From positions 62,001 through 126,000 of the forward strand of contig JAGEMR010000022.1 in NCBI GenBank assembly GCA_021030915.1: a stretch of 64,000 nucleotides of DNA, given 5' to 3'. Below the pieces are notes generated by a model. The model was not told the DNA's origin and did not search any database. It saw nothing but the letters and a program-made list of their open reading frames with translations. The DNA is from Astrothelium macrocarpum. Taxonomy: Eukaryota > Ascomycota > Dothideomycetes > Trypetheliales > Trypetheliaceae. The position numbers and the translations under genes were made by a program. Below are positions 22,322 through 32,500 of this stretch, piece after piece (within the stretch, counting starts at the first letter, position 1; every line of letters starts with the position of its first letter).

Positions 22322-23227
22322 TCAAAACTCATCTGTCAAGCCTAGAATGACATGTTCATTGCCAGGCGGTATCGCTATACTTACTAGGTAATCGACGATG
22401 TATAATAACGAACTTGAATGGCTAAGCATGCTACAATCCGAACACGAGGCCGACGTATCGACACTGTCGCCAGCTTCATTCCTAGGAGTGATGGTCATTT
22501 GATTAGCGAGAAAAACATTGTGACTATTTTGCTCAGTAAGAACGAGTCGAAGATTCCTGTTACCGCTTTGTGGGATGACAATGATTTGATTGCGATTCGT
22601 TCCGTTGCTCGGACTCGGGTCCGACGTGTTTGACAGGTTGTGATTTGACAAGTTGATTTCAACATGACTTGTTCCGTTGTTCCGAGTCAAATTCGACTTG
22701 TTCGTCTGGTCAGTATTTGGCAAGTTGACTTCAACAAGATGTGTTCCGTTGTGACTTAACGTGCTACCCCTGTTGTAATTTGACAGTGCAAGGTCGGCGA
22801 TTGTTACGAAGGCATTAGTAGATACACACCAGGCCATTGGTGGACGACCAGGTCGCGAAGTTCCATTGAAGCATCGCTCATGGTTTTCACATGAGCTAAA
22901 CCACCATCGTTTACGTGTATATTGGTGTCCTCCCCCTCGCTTGATTTGTTGTTGACACTCGATCACGTAGTGTCTCGTACTTCCTAGATCATCCCGGCAA
23001 TAAGATTGTCCGAACGTCGCGAGTTGTGGGGAAAACCAAGAGCCCGGCGGTGGGCATTCATTGATACGTCTGGAGGCTGGTGGTTTGGTATAATTGGCAA
23101 GATTAACATCAAGATTTACAACATCTTGGTAGTTTGAGACATGCGCATTATTCTTGGCTGCGATACCAACAGAGACACAACAGACTAGCAACCATGAAAG
23201 AGAAAAATGGACAAGCAAAAACTTCAT
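22322..23227 (-). CDS. Secreted cysteine-rich protein, family member A (MAWCVS family)
   Basis: Single exon, 301 residues, with a strong signal peptide (MKFLLVHFSLSWLLVCCVSVG). The mature part has the spaced cysteines of NECPPPG, SYCRDD, VIECQ, SSCENHERC and MAWCVS, then a stretch full of N-glycosylation sequons built from an imperfect repeat of the kind HNGTHLVEVNLPN. Near the C-terminus are SCSDCS and a hydrophobic segment LYIVDYLVSIAIPP. The cysteine order, MAWCVS with a following AFV, and SCSDCS all recur in the gene at 49268-50182, so the two are paralogues. Function unknown; a host- or wall-facing secreted protein is possible. The start at 23227 is directly followed by the signal peptide. 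No functional match recognised. Confidence 0.75.
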   Translation of the reverse strand: MKFLLVHFSLSWLLVCCVSVGIAAKNNAHVSNYQDVVNLDVNLANYTKPPASRRINECPPPGSWFSPQLATFGQSYCRDDLGSTRHYVIECQQQIKRGGGHQYTRKRWWFSSCENHERCFNGTSRPGRPPMAWCVSTNAFVTIADLALSNYNRGSTLSHNGTHLVEVNLPNTDQTNKSNLTRNNGTSHVEINLSNHNLSNTSDPSPSNGTNRNQIIVIPQSGNRNLRLVLTEQNSHNVFLANQMTITPRNEAGDSVDTSASCSDCSMLSHSSSLLYIVDYLVSIAIPPGNEHVILGLTDEF

Positions 23228-23874
23228 GTCCTGGATTTTGTGTTGATGTGCGCAACAAAGTGATTTTCTGAATAGACTTTTGATGGCAAACTCGTGGCAA
23301 AAGGATATGTCATCGCTTTTAAATAGTGTAACGAAGCTGTCTTCTTTGAGGATTGCAGGTTCCGGTCAGCCGGTGGGTCCGGCGGATCGGCAGAATATGT
23401 CGACTTTATTTCTGAGTGAAGAATTATTGTGCTTACTCTGTAGATAAGTTGATCCTGGGAAATGCAGTTGCGTTCATTTGGGCGGGGACCAACGATTACG
23501 AGTGATTCGTTAGAAATGCCACTTTTAGAGTATTCGGCACCCGGCATACATCGCCTCTCACTCTGTAACGCTGAACACTTAAATGCAATAGGAAAAGTCT
23601 TTGTTTGCAAACCAGGACACTTTGGAGCAGATGAATGGAAGCTCAAAGGTCGGTTAAAATAAACCTAAAAAAAGACATTGACCCCCTTGGTAGTGGAAAA
23701 GAAAAACTTGCGGTAATCTCCATTTGCTCTAGCCACACGTACATGCCACACAGAAGAGCTCGAGCCACACCATTGTTTCTGAACTTGTAGATCACTCTTT
23801 GCTGTTACCTTGCCCAGCCACCTCGTTTGTCGGACCTACACCCGAGTGAGCGTTTTTCGCAAGACTCGTCAACA
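23228..23874. other. Divergent intergenic region
   Basis: About 650 bases between the secreted-protein gene (minus) and the Fyv6-domain gene (plus). An open frame at 23224-23646 on the minus strand touches the secreted-protein start, but it has no recognisable motif and I left it out. Confidence 0.45.
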
Positions 23875-24745
23875 ATGTCAAGTGGGTTTGTGTCCGGTGG
23901 GACTATCGACAATCCCGTCGAGCGTGACGACGAGTGGTTGAAGGCCCAAAAGGAGCTCGACGCTGAACGTCTTCGCGAAAAGGAACAGAAGAATCAACAA
24001 GGCGGCAAGTCGCTTTACGAGACTTTACAAGCAAATAAAGGTTTGTGTCAGAGCCCTTTCTTTCAATCTTCTCTGCCGTCTGACTTGGGTAGTCGCAAAG
24101 CAGGAAGCTTTCGAAGAGGTCAGACTTCACAAAACCTGCGACGCTCAAATAGAAACCTTTGCTGAAACCCATTCTTCGTAGTCTATCAAATTGAAAAACC
24201 AATTTAGACCTTTGGACGAACACGAGGTCGAGTTCCTGGACTCTGTACTCAGCACCACACGTGCACAAGAGGCGGCTGTGCGAAAAGAAACATCGGAACA
24301 ATTAGATTTGTTTCGAAAACAACAAGAACAAGCGCTAAAAACTGTGCCTGACGAACAAAGCGAAAGGGGCTCTCCGGGTAGAGGGGAACGCTGGACGGCG
24401 AACACCAAAAAGAGAAAGCGAGAGAAAGAAACAATACCTGGGTTGAAATTGCGAAAATCACCTTCTGGAATACAAGAGAAAGAGGCAGACTCACAGAAAG
24501 CACCTGTCGATGTTGGTCTGTCCAGGTCTGGCGCGAAAGACAGGCATAGCCTTGGTAAACAAGAAGCATCTCAACATCTCCAGACCCAAATTGTTGCATC
24601 AACATCCCAAGACTCGGGTACTGCGCCGGCTTCATCATCACAGGATCTGGACGAAGAATCTTGTCCTTCTGCGAAAGAGTCATATTGTAAGAAAATTCAC
24701 GGTGGATTAGGCCTGGGAAATTATTCGTCAGACGAGGACAACTGA
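23875..24745 (+). CDS. FAM192A/Fyv6 N-terminal-domain protein
   Basis: Three exons, 23875-24040, 24093-24118 and 24182-24745, with introns of 52 and 63 bases around a 26-base exon; 251 residues. The N-terminus reads FVSGGTIDNPVERDDEWLKA, then KSLYETLQANK, VAKQEAFEE and KLKNQFRPLDEHEVEFLDSV, the signature of the FAM192A/Fyv6 domain found in a nuclear proteasome-activator partner of animals and in the yeast splicing factor Fyv6. The junctions restore this motif without a break, which supports the tiny middle exon. The rest is charged and disordered and ends with the motif LGLGNYSSDEDN. Likely nuclear and linked to spliceosome or proteasome-activator function; that is family inference. ATG 23875 is the first in frame. 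The next gene starts 250 bases downstream on the same strand. Confidence 0.88.
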
Positions 24746-24995
24746 ATATTACAACATCGCTGTAGAAGAGTGTGGTGAGCTACCTTCTGATACGCCTGAA
24801 TCTTAAAAGATCCTATTATCGGCGTTTGTGGTACGTCGTGTTCTCGGGACCTCTTTGTTCTATAGGTTTGGGATTTGACAACACGGGAATTCACGTCTCC
24901 ATCCGTCACACATGGTACGCCTGGATATCTATTGACGCATGGAAACTTTCCCTGTTTGAAGCATATACTGCTTGTCCATTAATCTTGCTGGGAGC

Positions 24996-26741
24996 ATGAA
25001 TTCTACAATAGATATAGATACCTCACTACCGCGAAGAGCATCACTGGAGCAAAATGAAGATCTTCACGTTGGTGATTTCACCGAGTCTATTACAACCGAA
25101 GACTTGGAACTGGAACAAACAGGCAAGGTCCTTGGAACGTCATTCGAAGCCTCTCCTGGATCCTTACTTGATGTTGACGTTGAAGACTTGATCCAAAGCC
25201 TCCATGATGTCGAGATGCACGACTCTCCTGCGAACTCGCAAAAATCAACAATCCATGTCCCATCCGATTATAGTATGCAGATGCAGATAGACTCGCAAGC
25301 ATATCAAAATTTTAGAGCTCTTCATAGGACACGCGAACAATCGAGGTCGGAGAGGGGGATCCCACGCTCAACATCAAAGAAGAAGAAACTTCAGCACGGT
25401 TTTGATCCTGTTCAGGTCATGAGAAAGCATGCTATCAGTCTTCCGAAGACGTTTCAGTCAAAAGTATCGACGCTTGAGAACGAAGTACTCCCGATATTCA
25501 AATGGGAAAACTTTCATGATTGCGCATTAGATGTTTATGAACAACTGAAGCCAGCGTTAAGGCTTGCCTCGCTGCTCATCACTCATCGTGCTTCGTCTTC
25601 TTTCTGGCATACGCTGTTTTATGGAGATCGCCAAACATGCGAAAAGACTTCCAAACAATATGGTCGAAAGTGCACTCGCATACTTGATGACGTCCCATGG
25701 CAAGAGAACAAAGCCGATGAGCTTCTTCTGTATTTCGAAGGCTTGTCAAAACAGATACATTTCCACTTTGACTTATTGAAGAGCGCCTCAATTACACCTT
25801 CATACACTTACGGATACTGCAATGTTGTACAGGATTATAAAAACCCTCTTCCATCTAGCAACGGGTGCCAAAAGGCCCGTGTCTGTCTGCATACCGACTT
25901 CTACACTACTGCCAAGCGGCTGAGCAAACTTGACAAACATAACGTAGATCCAGCCATGGTACTACGCTTCAATTTCTTTCTTGCAGTCAACATCACACAC
26001 GAGATTACTCATTTCGTCGAGTTGGGCCACAACTATCCTGTACGTCTTGGCGAGGTTTTTTTCAACGACAATACATGGGCAGAATGCGGTGCTGTATTCG
26101 AACGAAAGATATTTGGTGGCCGCATACATCCAATCTCAGCTAGAATCGACTGTGCTTATGGGCTGGCTACGTATGATTGGCCTGTGCATAACGCAGATGG
26201 TGACGAGGAAAGCATACATTGGACGATACCGATGACTTACATCGCGAATATTCAGCAAGCGAGCACGTGGGACAATGCTACTGAGGCTGTTGCACTTCAC
26301 ATTCCAAGGACCGGAGCTCGTTCCGTGAGCTTATGTGCGCTGGACCTGACCATGTGGGAGGAAGGAGATGTAAATATTATTGACGAAACCGTGGATGGAC
26401 TCAACATACCCTGGAGGAGATTGCTCAATGGGAGCATTGTTAAGAACAACGGTAATAGTAATGTGTTACGAGGGATCAAAACTGGCCGTGTTGTAAAGTC
26501 AACTACGAGGAAAACTTCTACTGGGGTGCTCCCCAAGAACGCGGTGGTTCCCATCAGCAGGCGGCATTTCCGGCTATCGAAACATAGGAGAGCAACCACA
26601 AAAACTGTCCTGAAGAAAAGCCCACCAGCGCGACGAAAGAAGAAGAAGGGCAAGGCGGCCCCCATCGAAAATTCCAGGGCCAGAACACCGGTTGATGGTG
26701 GCAACCAATACTCGGTGCTTGAAAGCACGGAAAACGATTGA
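24996..26741 (+). CDS. Unrecognised protein with an extended zincin-like HExxH motif
   Basis: Single exon, 581 residues. The first 130 residues are acidic and disordered, followed by a basic KKKK tract. The central part contains NITHEITHFVELGHNYP: His335, Glu336, His339 and His345 form HExxHxxExxH, the spacing of metzincin zinc sites but with Glu where metzincins have Gly. About 26 residues later comes NTWAECGAVFERKIFGG, with acids that could be further ligands or stabilisers. Around it is ordinary globular sequence, and the last 100 residues are strongly basic, with KKKKGK near the end, suggesting nuclear localisation. There is no secretion signal, so it is not a typical secreted peptidase. 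I know the motif but not the family; catalytic activity is inference. ATG 24996 is the first in frame. Confidence 0.8.
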   Translation: MNSTIDIDTSLPRRASLEQNEDLHVGDFTESITTEDLELEQTGKVLGTSFEASPGSLLDVDVEDLIQSLHDVEMHDSPANSQKSTIHVPSDYSMQMQIDSQAYQNFRALHRTREQSRSERGIPRSTSKKKKLQHGFDPVQVMRKHAISLPKTFQSKVSTLENEVLPIFKWENFHDCALDVYEQLKPALRLASLLITHRASSSFWHTLFYGDRQTCEKTSKQYGRKCTRILDDVPWQENKADELLLYFEGLSKQIHFHFDLLKSASITPSYTYGYCNVVQDYKNPLPSSNGCQKARVCLHTDFYTTAKRLSKLDKHNVDPAMVLRFNFFLAVNITHEITHFVELGHNYPVRLGEVFFNDNTWAECGAVFERKIFGGRIHPISARIDCAYGLATYDWPVHNADGDEESIHWTIPMTYIANIQQASTWDNATEAVALHIPRTGARSVSLCALDLTMWEEGDVNIIDETVDGLNIPWRRLLNGSIVKNNGNSNVLRGIKTGRVVKSTTRKTSTGVLPKNAVVPISRRHFRLSKHRRATTKTVLKKSPPARRKKKKGKAAPIENSRARTPVDGGNQYSVLESTEND

Positions 26742-28252
26742 GGCGCCCCCCAAACCCCAGCCGGCGTTGTAGGTCAAGCAGAATCGAATTAGCTTGAACT
26801 ATAGTTTTAGTGATCGTGTTGAACTTTCGGCATCTGACTGGGGGTCTCCTGGGGTCTCAGCTGGCTTTCTATAGTGTCGGTGTTATTTGCATTCAAGGTG
26901 GGAGATCTCGATTGTATCAAGGCATGTTGTGATAGATTCTCTTATGGTTTCTTTCTCGGTCTTTTCTCTATCTATGTCGCAGCAATGCCGGTCCAAGGTA
27001 CTCATGTACCCAAGGAGGTTGTAAATCTTGTATGTCTGATAGCAGACTTCTCTATCTACATGTATCGCAATGAGATAGAATAATATCACGGAAATGGTAT
27101 TTTTCAGTTCCTCATAAGTATCAAACTACACCACCCAATGTGCGTCTGCAAGACCACTATGTTAGGGATGGAACTCCTATTTTCCTCCGAGTCTCTGCTA
27201 ATGGGGTGATATCAATGTCGAAACGCAGGACACACAAAGTCACGACCGATTTTGCTACCGCGCATATACGCTCAAATGCTTCGCTCACCACTGGCTTAGG
27301 ATGTTCCCGCTCTTCTTCGATATCTGAAGGAAACTAGCTTTTCGACTAATTGGGGATCAACTTTCAATCTCATTGTAAATCAACGAGACTTTGCACATCA
27401 CAGAGGAGTACTCTTCTGTTCGAGCGCATCACGACGGGGATGAAAGGGTGACATATTCATGATATTTCCAAGATTTTACTGATTTTGTCCCGCAGATTCT
27501 ATTAAGTAGCATTATGGCATTACTTAGTTGGAATTTTTGTGTCCTCCGCTAACACAATGACGCGTCTTTTTTTCTGCCATCCACTTGTCAGGTAATGGCG
27601 CTTCGATTTACGCTGTTGTGATTCTCGATGGCTTAGAACTACAAGAGGGCCGCTCGACTTACGATGAGCTAGAAGCATGTGTGCGATAGTTACGACAACC
27701 CAAATCCGTGTTTACGCCAAAACCGACAAGCAAACCTCTCTCTTCTGAGCAACTCGGACAATCATATGAAAACCTATCGGAAGAAAGAAGCTTCTAAAAA
27801 CCGTGATGACGTGCAATGCAACGTACTGCCCTCATCGGAGGTTGACTACAGTATGAAGGCCTGACGCAGGGAAGGACCGATTTGAATTGGAAGAGGCTGG
27901 TTTCGTTGTTACCGGTTCACGTAATAATTGGCTAGAAAAGAGACTGAGAATGACTGATTTCTGCTCGATATTTCTCGACCTCGCATTGCTGACCTTGATT
28001 GTGAACGCAAGTGGATTGAATTCAGTCTACCGGTTATCTCCAAAAGTCACTGCCATTGCCAACACCATTGCCAACATTAATATTGTCATCCCAAATACCA
28101 TCGTTATAGCTATAATCGTTAATTCTAAAGTCAGTAAAATCTCTGCTGAGGCCCGCTTCTTCCAGGTAATCTATTGCACTAATTGTTCATGCGTGACTCG
28201 CCATTTTCCTTCCTATTTGATCACTCAGCTGTTCTTATGAGTGAGCATGAAC
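26742..28252. other. Gene-free stretch
   Basis: About 1.5 kb between the HExxH protein gene and the IFI-like gene, which converge here. Several short open frames (for example 26874-27083 and 27887-28240) show no motif and no plausible splicing. No repeat seen. Confidence 0.5.
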
Positions 28253-28892
28253 CTAGCCACGCCAGTTTCGTCCAATCTTGGTCCCAAGTTTCTGCAAGTA
28301 TGAGAAAAGCGAGCCTTTCGGCACAAAGCCGCGGTAGGTTGATTGCCAGCGGGCAGCCCACGATGCTGCATATTTATCAACAAGATACACTGTAAAAACA
28401 TTTGACGAATTTACCTTCAAGTATACCTTCCTCTGCGAAGCCTAAATACGCCATCAACCACGGCATCATCAGAGCAAGGACTCCGAGGGCAATGAGCGTG
28501 ATAACGATTGCAGTCATCTGTGGGTGTGCCTCCGCCCACTCCTTGATCTCATTGACAGCTGTGACTGCTTTTTCATACGCGGTTTTTACAGCTGGGGCCA
28601 TCTCTACTTCCAGCTTAATGGCTTGTTCCAAAGCCATGAGGATCGCGGCAGCAAGGCTGTCGTACCAGCCGTAGGCGTGGATCATGGATTGAAGGTCTGT
28701 CTGAAGACGCACGTCATTCTTCTCTGCTGAGAACAATTTGACGATAATATCGTCAGCTAATTCAACTTCGCTCTTATGGTCTTGGTATGGGACGTAGTCG
28801 GAGTGTGTGAGGAGCTGCTTGTCGTCGAAGTCGGAGGGTTCTGGATCCGCGCAAATGCAACAGCACCCAAGCAGCTTGGAAAGTACCGCCAT
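28253..28892 (-). CDS. IFI6/IFI27-like small membrane protein
   Basis: Two exons, complement of 28253-28365 and 28415-28892, with a 49-base intron; 196 residues. The N-terminus MAVLSKLLGCCCICADPE has Cys10-12 and Cys14 next to a short hydrophobic stretch, a likely palmitoylation patch. An amphipathic helical region follows, then a hydrophobic segment of about residues 127-152 (MTAIVITLIALGVLALMMPW and on), then GFAEEGILEASWAARWQSTY, the conserved block of IFI6/IFI27 (ISG12) proteins, and a basic C-terminus VPKGSLFSYLQKLG. In animals these proteins act at mitochondrial and ER membranes and influence apoptosis. The splice junction restores the signature block, which supports the model. It is divergent from the NLR gene across about 650 bases. 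A membrane effector role beside the NLR is inference. Confidence 0.87.
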
Positions 28893-29540
28893 GATGGGAA
28901 AGTTGAGATGTCCGAAATGTTGAGGGGCTTGTTCGTAGTTGGCTGGCAAGGCAAGGGTCGAGAGTGGAATTGTGTTTGCTAGAGTTCTGCAGAGTGAGGA
29001 TAGGATGCGGACCTTCTCCGATGTACCTATGAACTGTCAAAACACAATTTTGTTCGGGTCAGCCATGATCAGAGGTCAGAAGTGCCAGGAAGTGGTGGGC
29101 ACGACACATAATGACCTGCTCCGAACGTTTGTCAATCGCAAAACTCTTCTGATCACATTTTGGTCAAATGTTAGGTTGGATAGACTGGTGAGGAGATTTT
29201 TCGGAGACCAACAAAGGTTGATTTGATTGGTGGCTCAGATCCATGGAGGCCATCCGAGGAACGGTCCGCGTCCTGTCCCTTTTGGATCAACTTATTTTTA
29301 GAGACTCACCGGAAACTGACCTCAATAAAACTCAATTGCCTTGAAGAACTCATTCGTGCAACCCTGGTTGCCTACTTGTGTTCGACCAATCCCGGAGCTG
29401 AGTGCCAGGAAAAGTTCATTGCATTTCAGCCTCGCAACCTTTCAAAATGGCTTCGTCTCGTCTGAGTCTGTTAGCTCTCCTCTTACACTCCTTTGCAATT
29501 CTCACAGGAAGTCCAATCTTCAAAGAACATTCTCCGGATA
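28893..29540. promoter_or_regulatory. Shared divergent promoter region of the IFI-like and NLR genes
   Basis: 648 bases separate the two start codons (28892 minus, 29541 plus). No gene fits here, so both 5' regions and promoters must lie within it. I see no specific element that I would name. Confidence 0.5.
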
Positions 29541-32500
29541 ATGAGTCTCTGGGATGAAGCCCGTGATACTTTCACGCGGAGATTGCGGGAGCAAGGCAAA
29601 GATCCTCAGGTCATTGACCAGTTTCTCCAGGACAAGACGACTTTGGACGATGTGAGACGAAGCGCCGAAGATTTGCGCAGTGACAGCGACCGCAAATATG
29701 GGATCAACGAAAGCCATGGCAAGGGCATCTCTGGTAAATGGATTCGAAGGATCATGGAAAATCTCGGCAAGTTCATCACCTTTGGGGATGTAGCTGTCAC
29801 TGCGGCCCCTGAATCGGTTGGCCTGGCGTGGTTCGCCGTCAAACAAGTCCTGAGCGCAATCCAGAATGATTATAAGCTGTACGGTGTGTTCAATACAGCT
29901 TTGAATGACATCACCGAGATGATGGTCCTTATCCGGACCTATGATAAGATCTATCAAGACCATGCCGTCAAAGGCGATGGCAGCATTTACGAAGAGCTTT
30001 CTAAAAGCATCTGTGAAGTCTATACATCCATCTTAGACTTTTCATTCGCCGTCAAGGAACACATAACAGCACGTAAGCGGTCAAAGCTAGTGCATGCTTT
30101 CGAGAACACTGTCGGCGCATTGAACAGAGAATTTGGAGACAAAGTAGCCGCTATCCAAGCCCTCAAAACCCACGTCATCGAGAAATCCGGAGCAGCTTTC
30201 CAAAAGAATACCACGGACAAGCTAGGAAATGTATCTGGCGAGTTGTCAGCAATACAGAACACGATGCAGGAAATTTACGACTTTCACCAACAATCGTCGA
30301 GTGAATGGAAAGAAATTCTCAGCGATCTCAAGATATCGAAAGTTCCGAGCCATAGAGACGTCGCAATAACGGAATACGACAAAAACATGAAGCTTTTGAA
30401 CCCGTGTTTAGATGAGTCAAAGGCCGCGTTAGACGCCTACGTCGAAGAACGCAAAGATGGAACCTGCACCTGGATCAAAGATGTTCCTTTATTTGGTGCC
30501 TGGTGTGAATCTGAGCACAGTACCATACTTTGCCTCACTGGAGAGTCAGGCAGCGGCAAGTCCGTGCTCGGCGGTTTTGTATGGACGTATTTACGACAGC
30601 GAGCGGACGAAGCTGCCGGATCTTATGTTCAATACGTTGCATCAAATATCAAGTCTACAGAAGATGGAGGGAATGCTCTTGACCGCATCAACAAAACAAT
30701 TATACGCGACCTTTACGCTCACGCCCTTGACGATACCAACGATGACCTGGTTCTTCAAAGATGTAATCAACTCTTCTCGAATCCTAAGCAGCAAAGGGAC
30801 CGGGATGGATCAACTCGTACAAGAGGCATTGCAGGTGGTCGTAATACGGCTGGTGAAAGTGCCCCGGATTTATTGGACGTGTACCCCGGCCTTTTGGGAA
30901 TATTACAAAAGCAGGTCTTCTTAATCATTGATGCTGTGGACGGACTGTCCGATGAAGATCAGGCTACCTTGGCCAATAGCCTGATTGAACTGAAGAATCT
31001 TTCAACCACAGAATTACGCATCCTTGTTTTATGTCGTCATTCGAGCTTTATTCGCATGAACATGGATGAGAAGGATGTTCCGGAGATTCCAATTGGAGAT
31101 CAAATCAATGGCGATATCAAACTTGTGATAGCTGCAGGTCTTCAAAGGATCCCTAGTCTATCTCAAGCAGAGAAAACTGAAATTGAAGACGCCATTGTGC
31201 AGAAGACTGGTCAGCGCATACGATATGTCGAACAAGTGGCATTGCCATTTCTTGAGACGCCTCTTACACGGCCAGTCTCAGAATGGCTAAGACGTCTGCC
31301 CGAAAACGTGAACGAGACGTACCATCAACATTTACTTCAGTTAGCGCCAGCTTATAGGCTTCTCCTACAAACGGCTTTGGCCTGGACCATGGTAGCCCGA
31401 ACGCCGCTTAGGGTAGAAGAAATCACAGATGCATACTCAAGCGTGTATTTGGATGGCCATACAGGCGAACAACGTTCCGCAGATGCGACTAACCTCGTTC
31501 TCTCCAGAAAGCAAATAGAGTTTGCTGGAGGTCCTTTTCTTCAAGTTCGTGATCACGAATTTGTTGTACTGCAAGATCCACATACAGTGCGGAATTTCTG
31601 TAGCACTTCATTAGGAATTTCAAACAAGGACAAAGAGGATCAGCCGATATGCGCGAATTGCAAGGCTTCTGTGCAGTCCAGCAATGCAATTACTATATCA
31701 GAAAAAAGAGACCACCTTGCCCTTGCTATCATGTGCTGTAAGTTGGATTCTCATTCTGACAATATCAGCTAACTCTTAGAGTGAAACATTTGAATTCTCG
31801 TTCCTTCCAGTCCAGATTCTGTTCTCAACATTTAGAAGAGGCCAGGGCCCGAGCACAAGCCCAAAAAAGTGATGGAAACGAACCAGATGAAAACTTCGAA
31901 GACGGGAAAGAACTGGCAAAGAAACAGAATGAGAAAACCGAGGATGAACAAACACTGGCTGAGACAGATCGGAACGAAGAGGCTGGCACCCAAATTGAGA
32001 ACCGCTTGGAGAATGGAGAGGCCCAGAATGATGAAGATGGCAAGCATGATGAAAAGAAGGATGATAACGACGACGATGACTCAGTATTCTCCGGACAAGA
32101 AGAAGACTATGATCAGCCAGTAGACGAAGGAGAGTGGGAGCCTTATGAGAACCAGCGCAGGCGTTACGAGATAGAGAATTGGTACTTCCACGTTCGAGAA
32201 GCCGAGCGTTTGTGGGATGCACATGAGAGAAAGGCCAGTCCAGAATGGCAAGAACTCTCAGATGAAATGGAAAAATTCTTTATTCGAGAGACGGCGGCGT
32301 TCGAGACATGGAAATTGGACCTCGTAGCTTACTCTCGAGAGCCATGGCAGCCTATTTTCTTTGCAGCAGCATATGGCTTGACGAGCCTTGCCGAGCTTCT
32401 ACTTGATAGAGGTGCCAAGGTGATGGATCTCACCCTGCAAGGTTGGAGCGCTTTGCACATCGCCAATGAAGCGCCAAATCCGCTTGAGATACTGAAATTC

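Noticed and set aside
23224..23646. Minus-strand open frame overlapping the start of a secreted-protein gene
   Set aside because: Random composition; the downstream signal peptide supports the ATG at 23227 as the real start.
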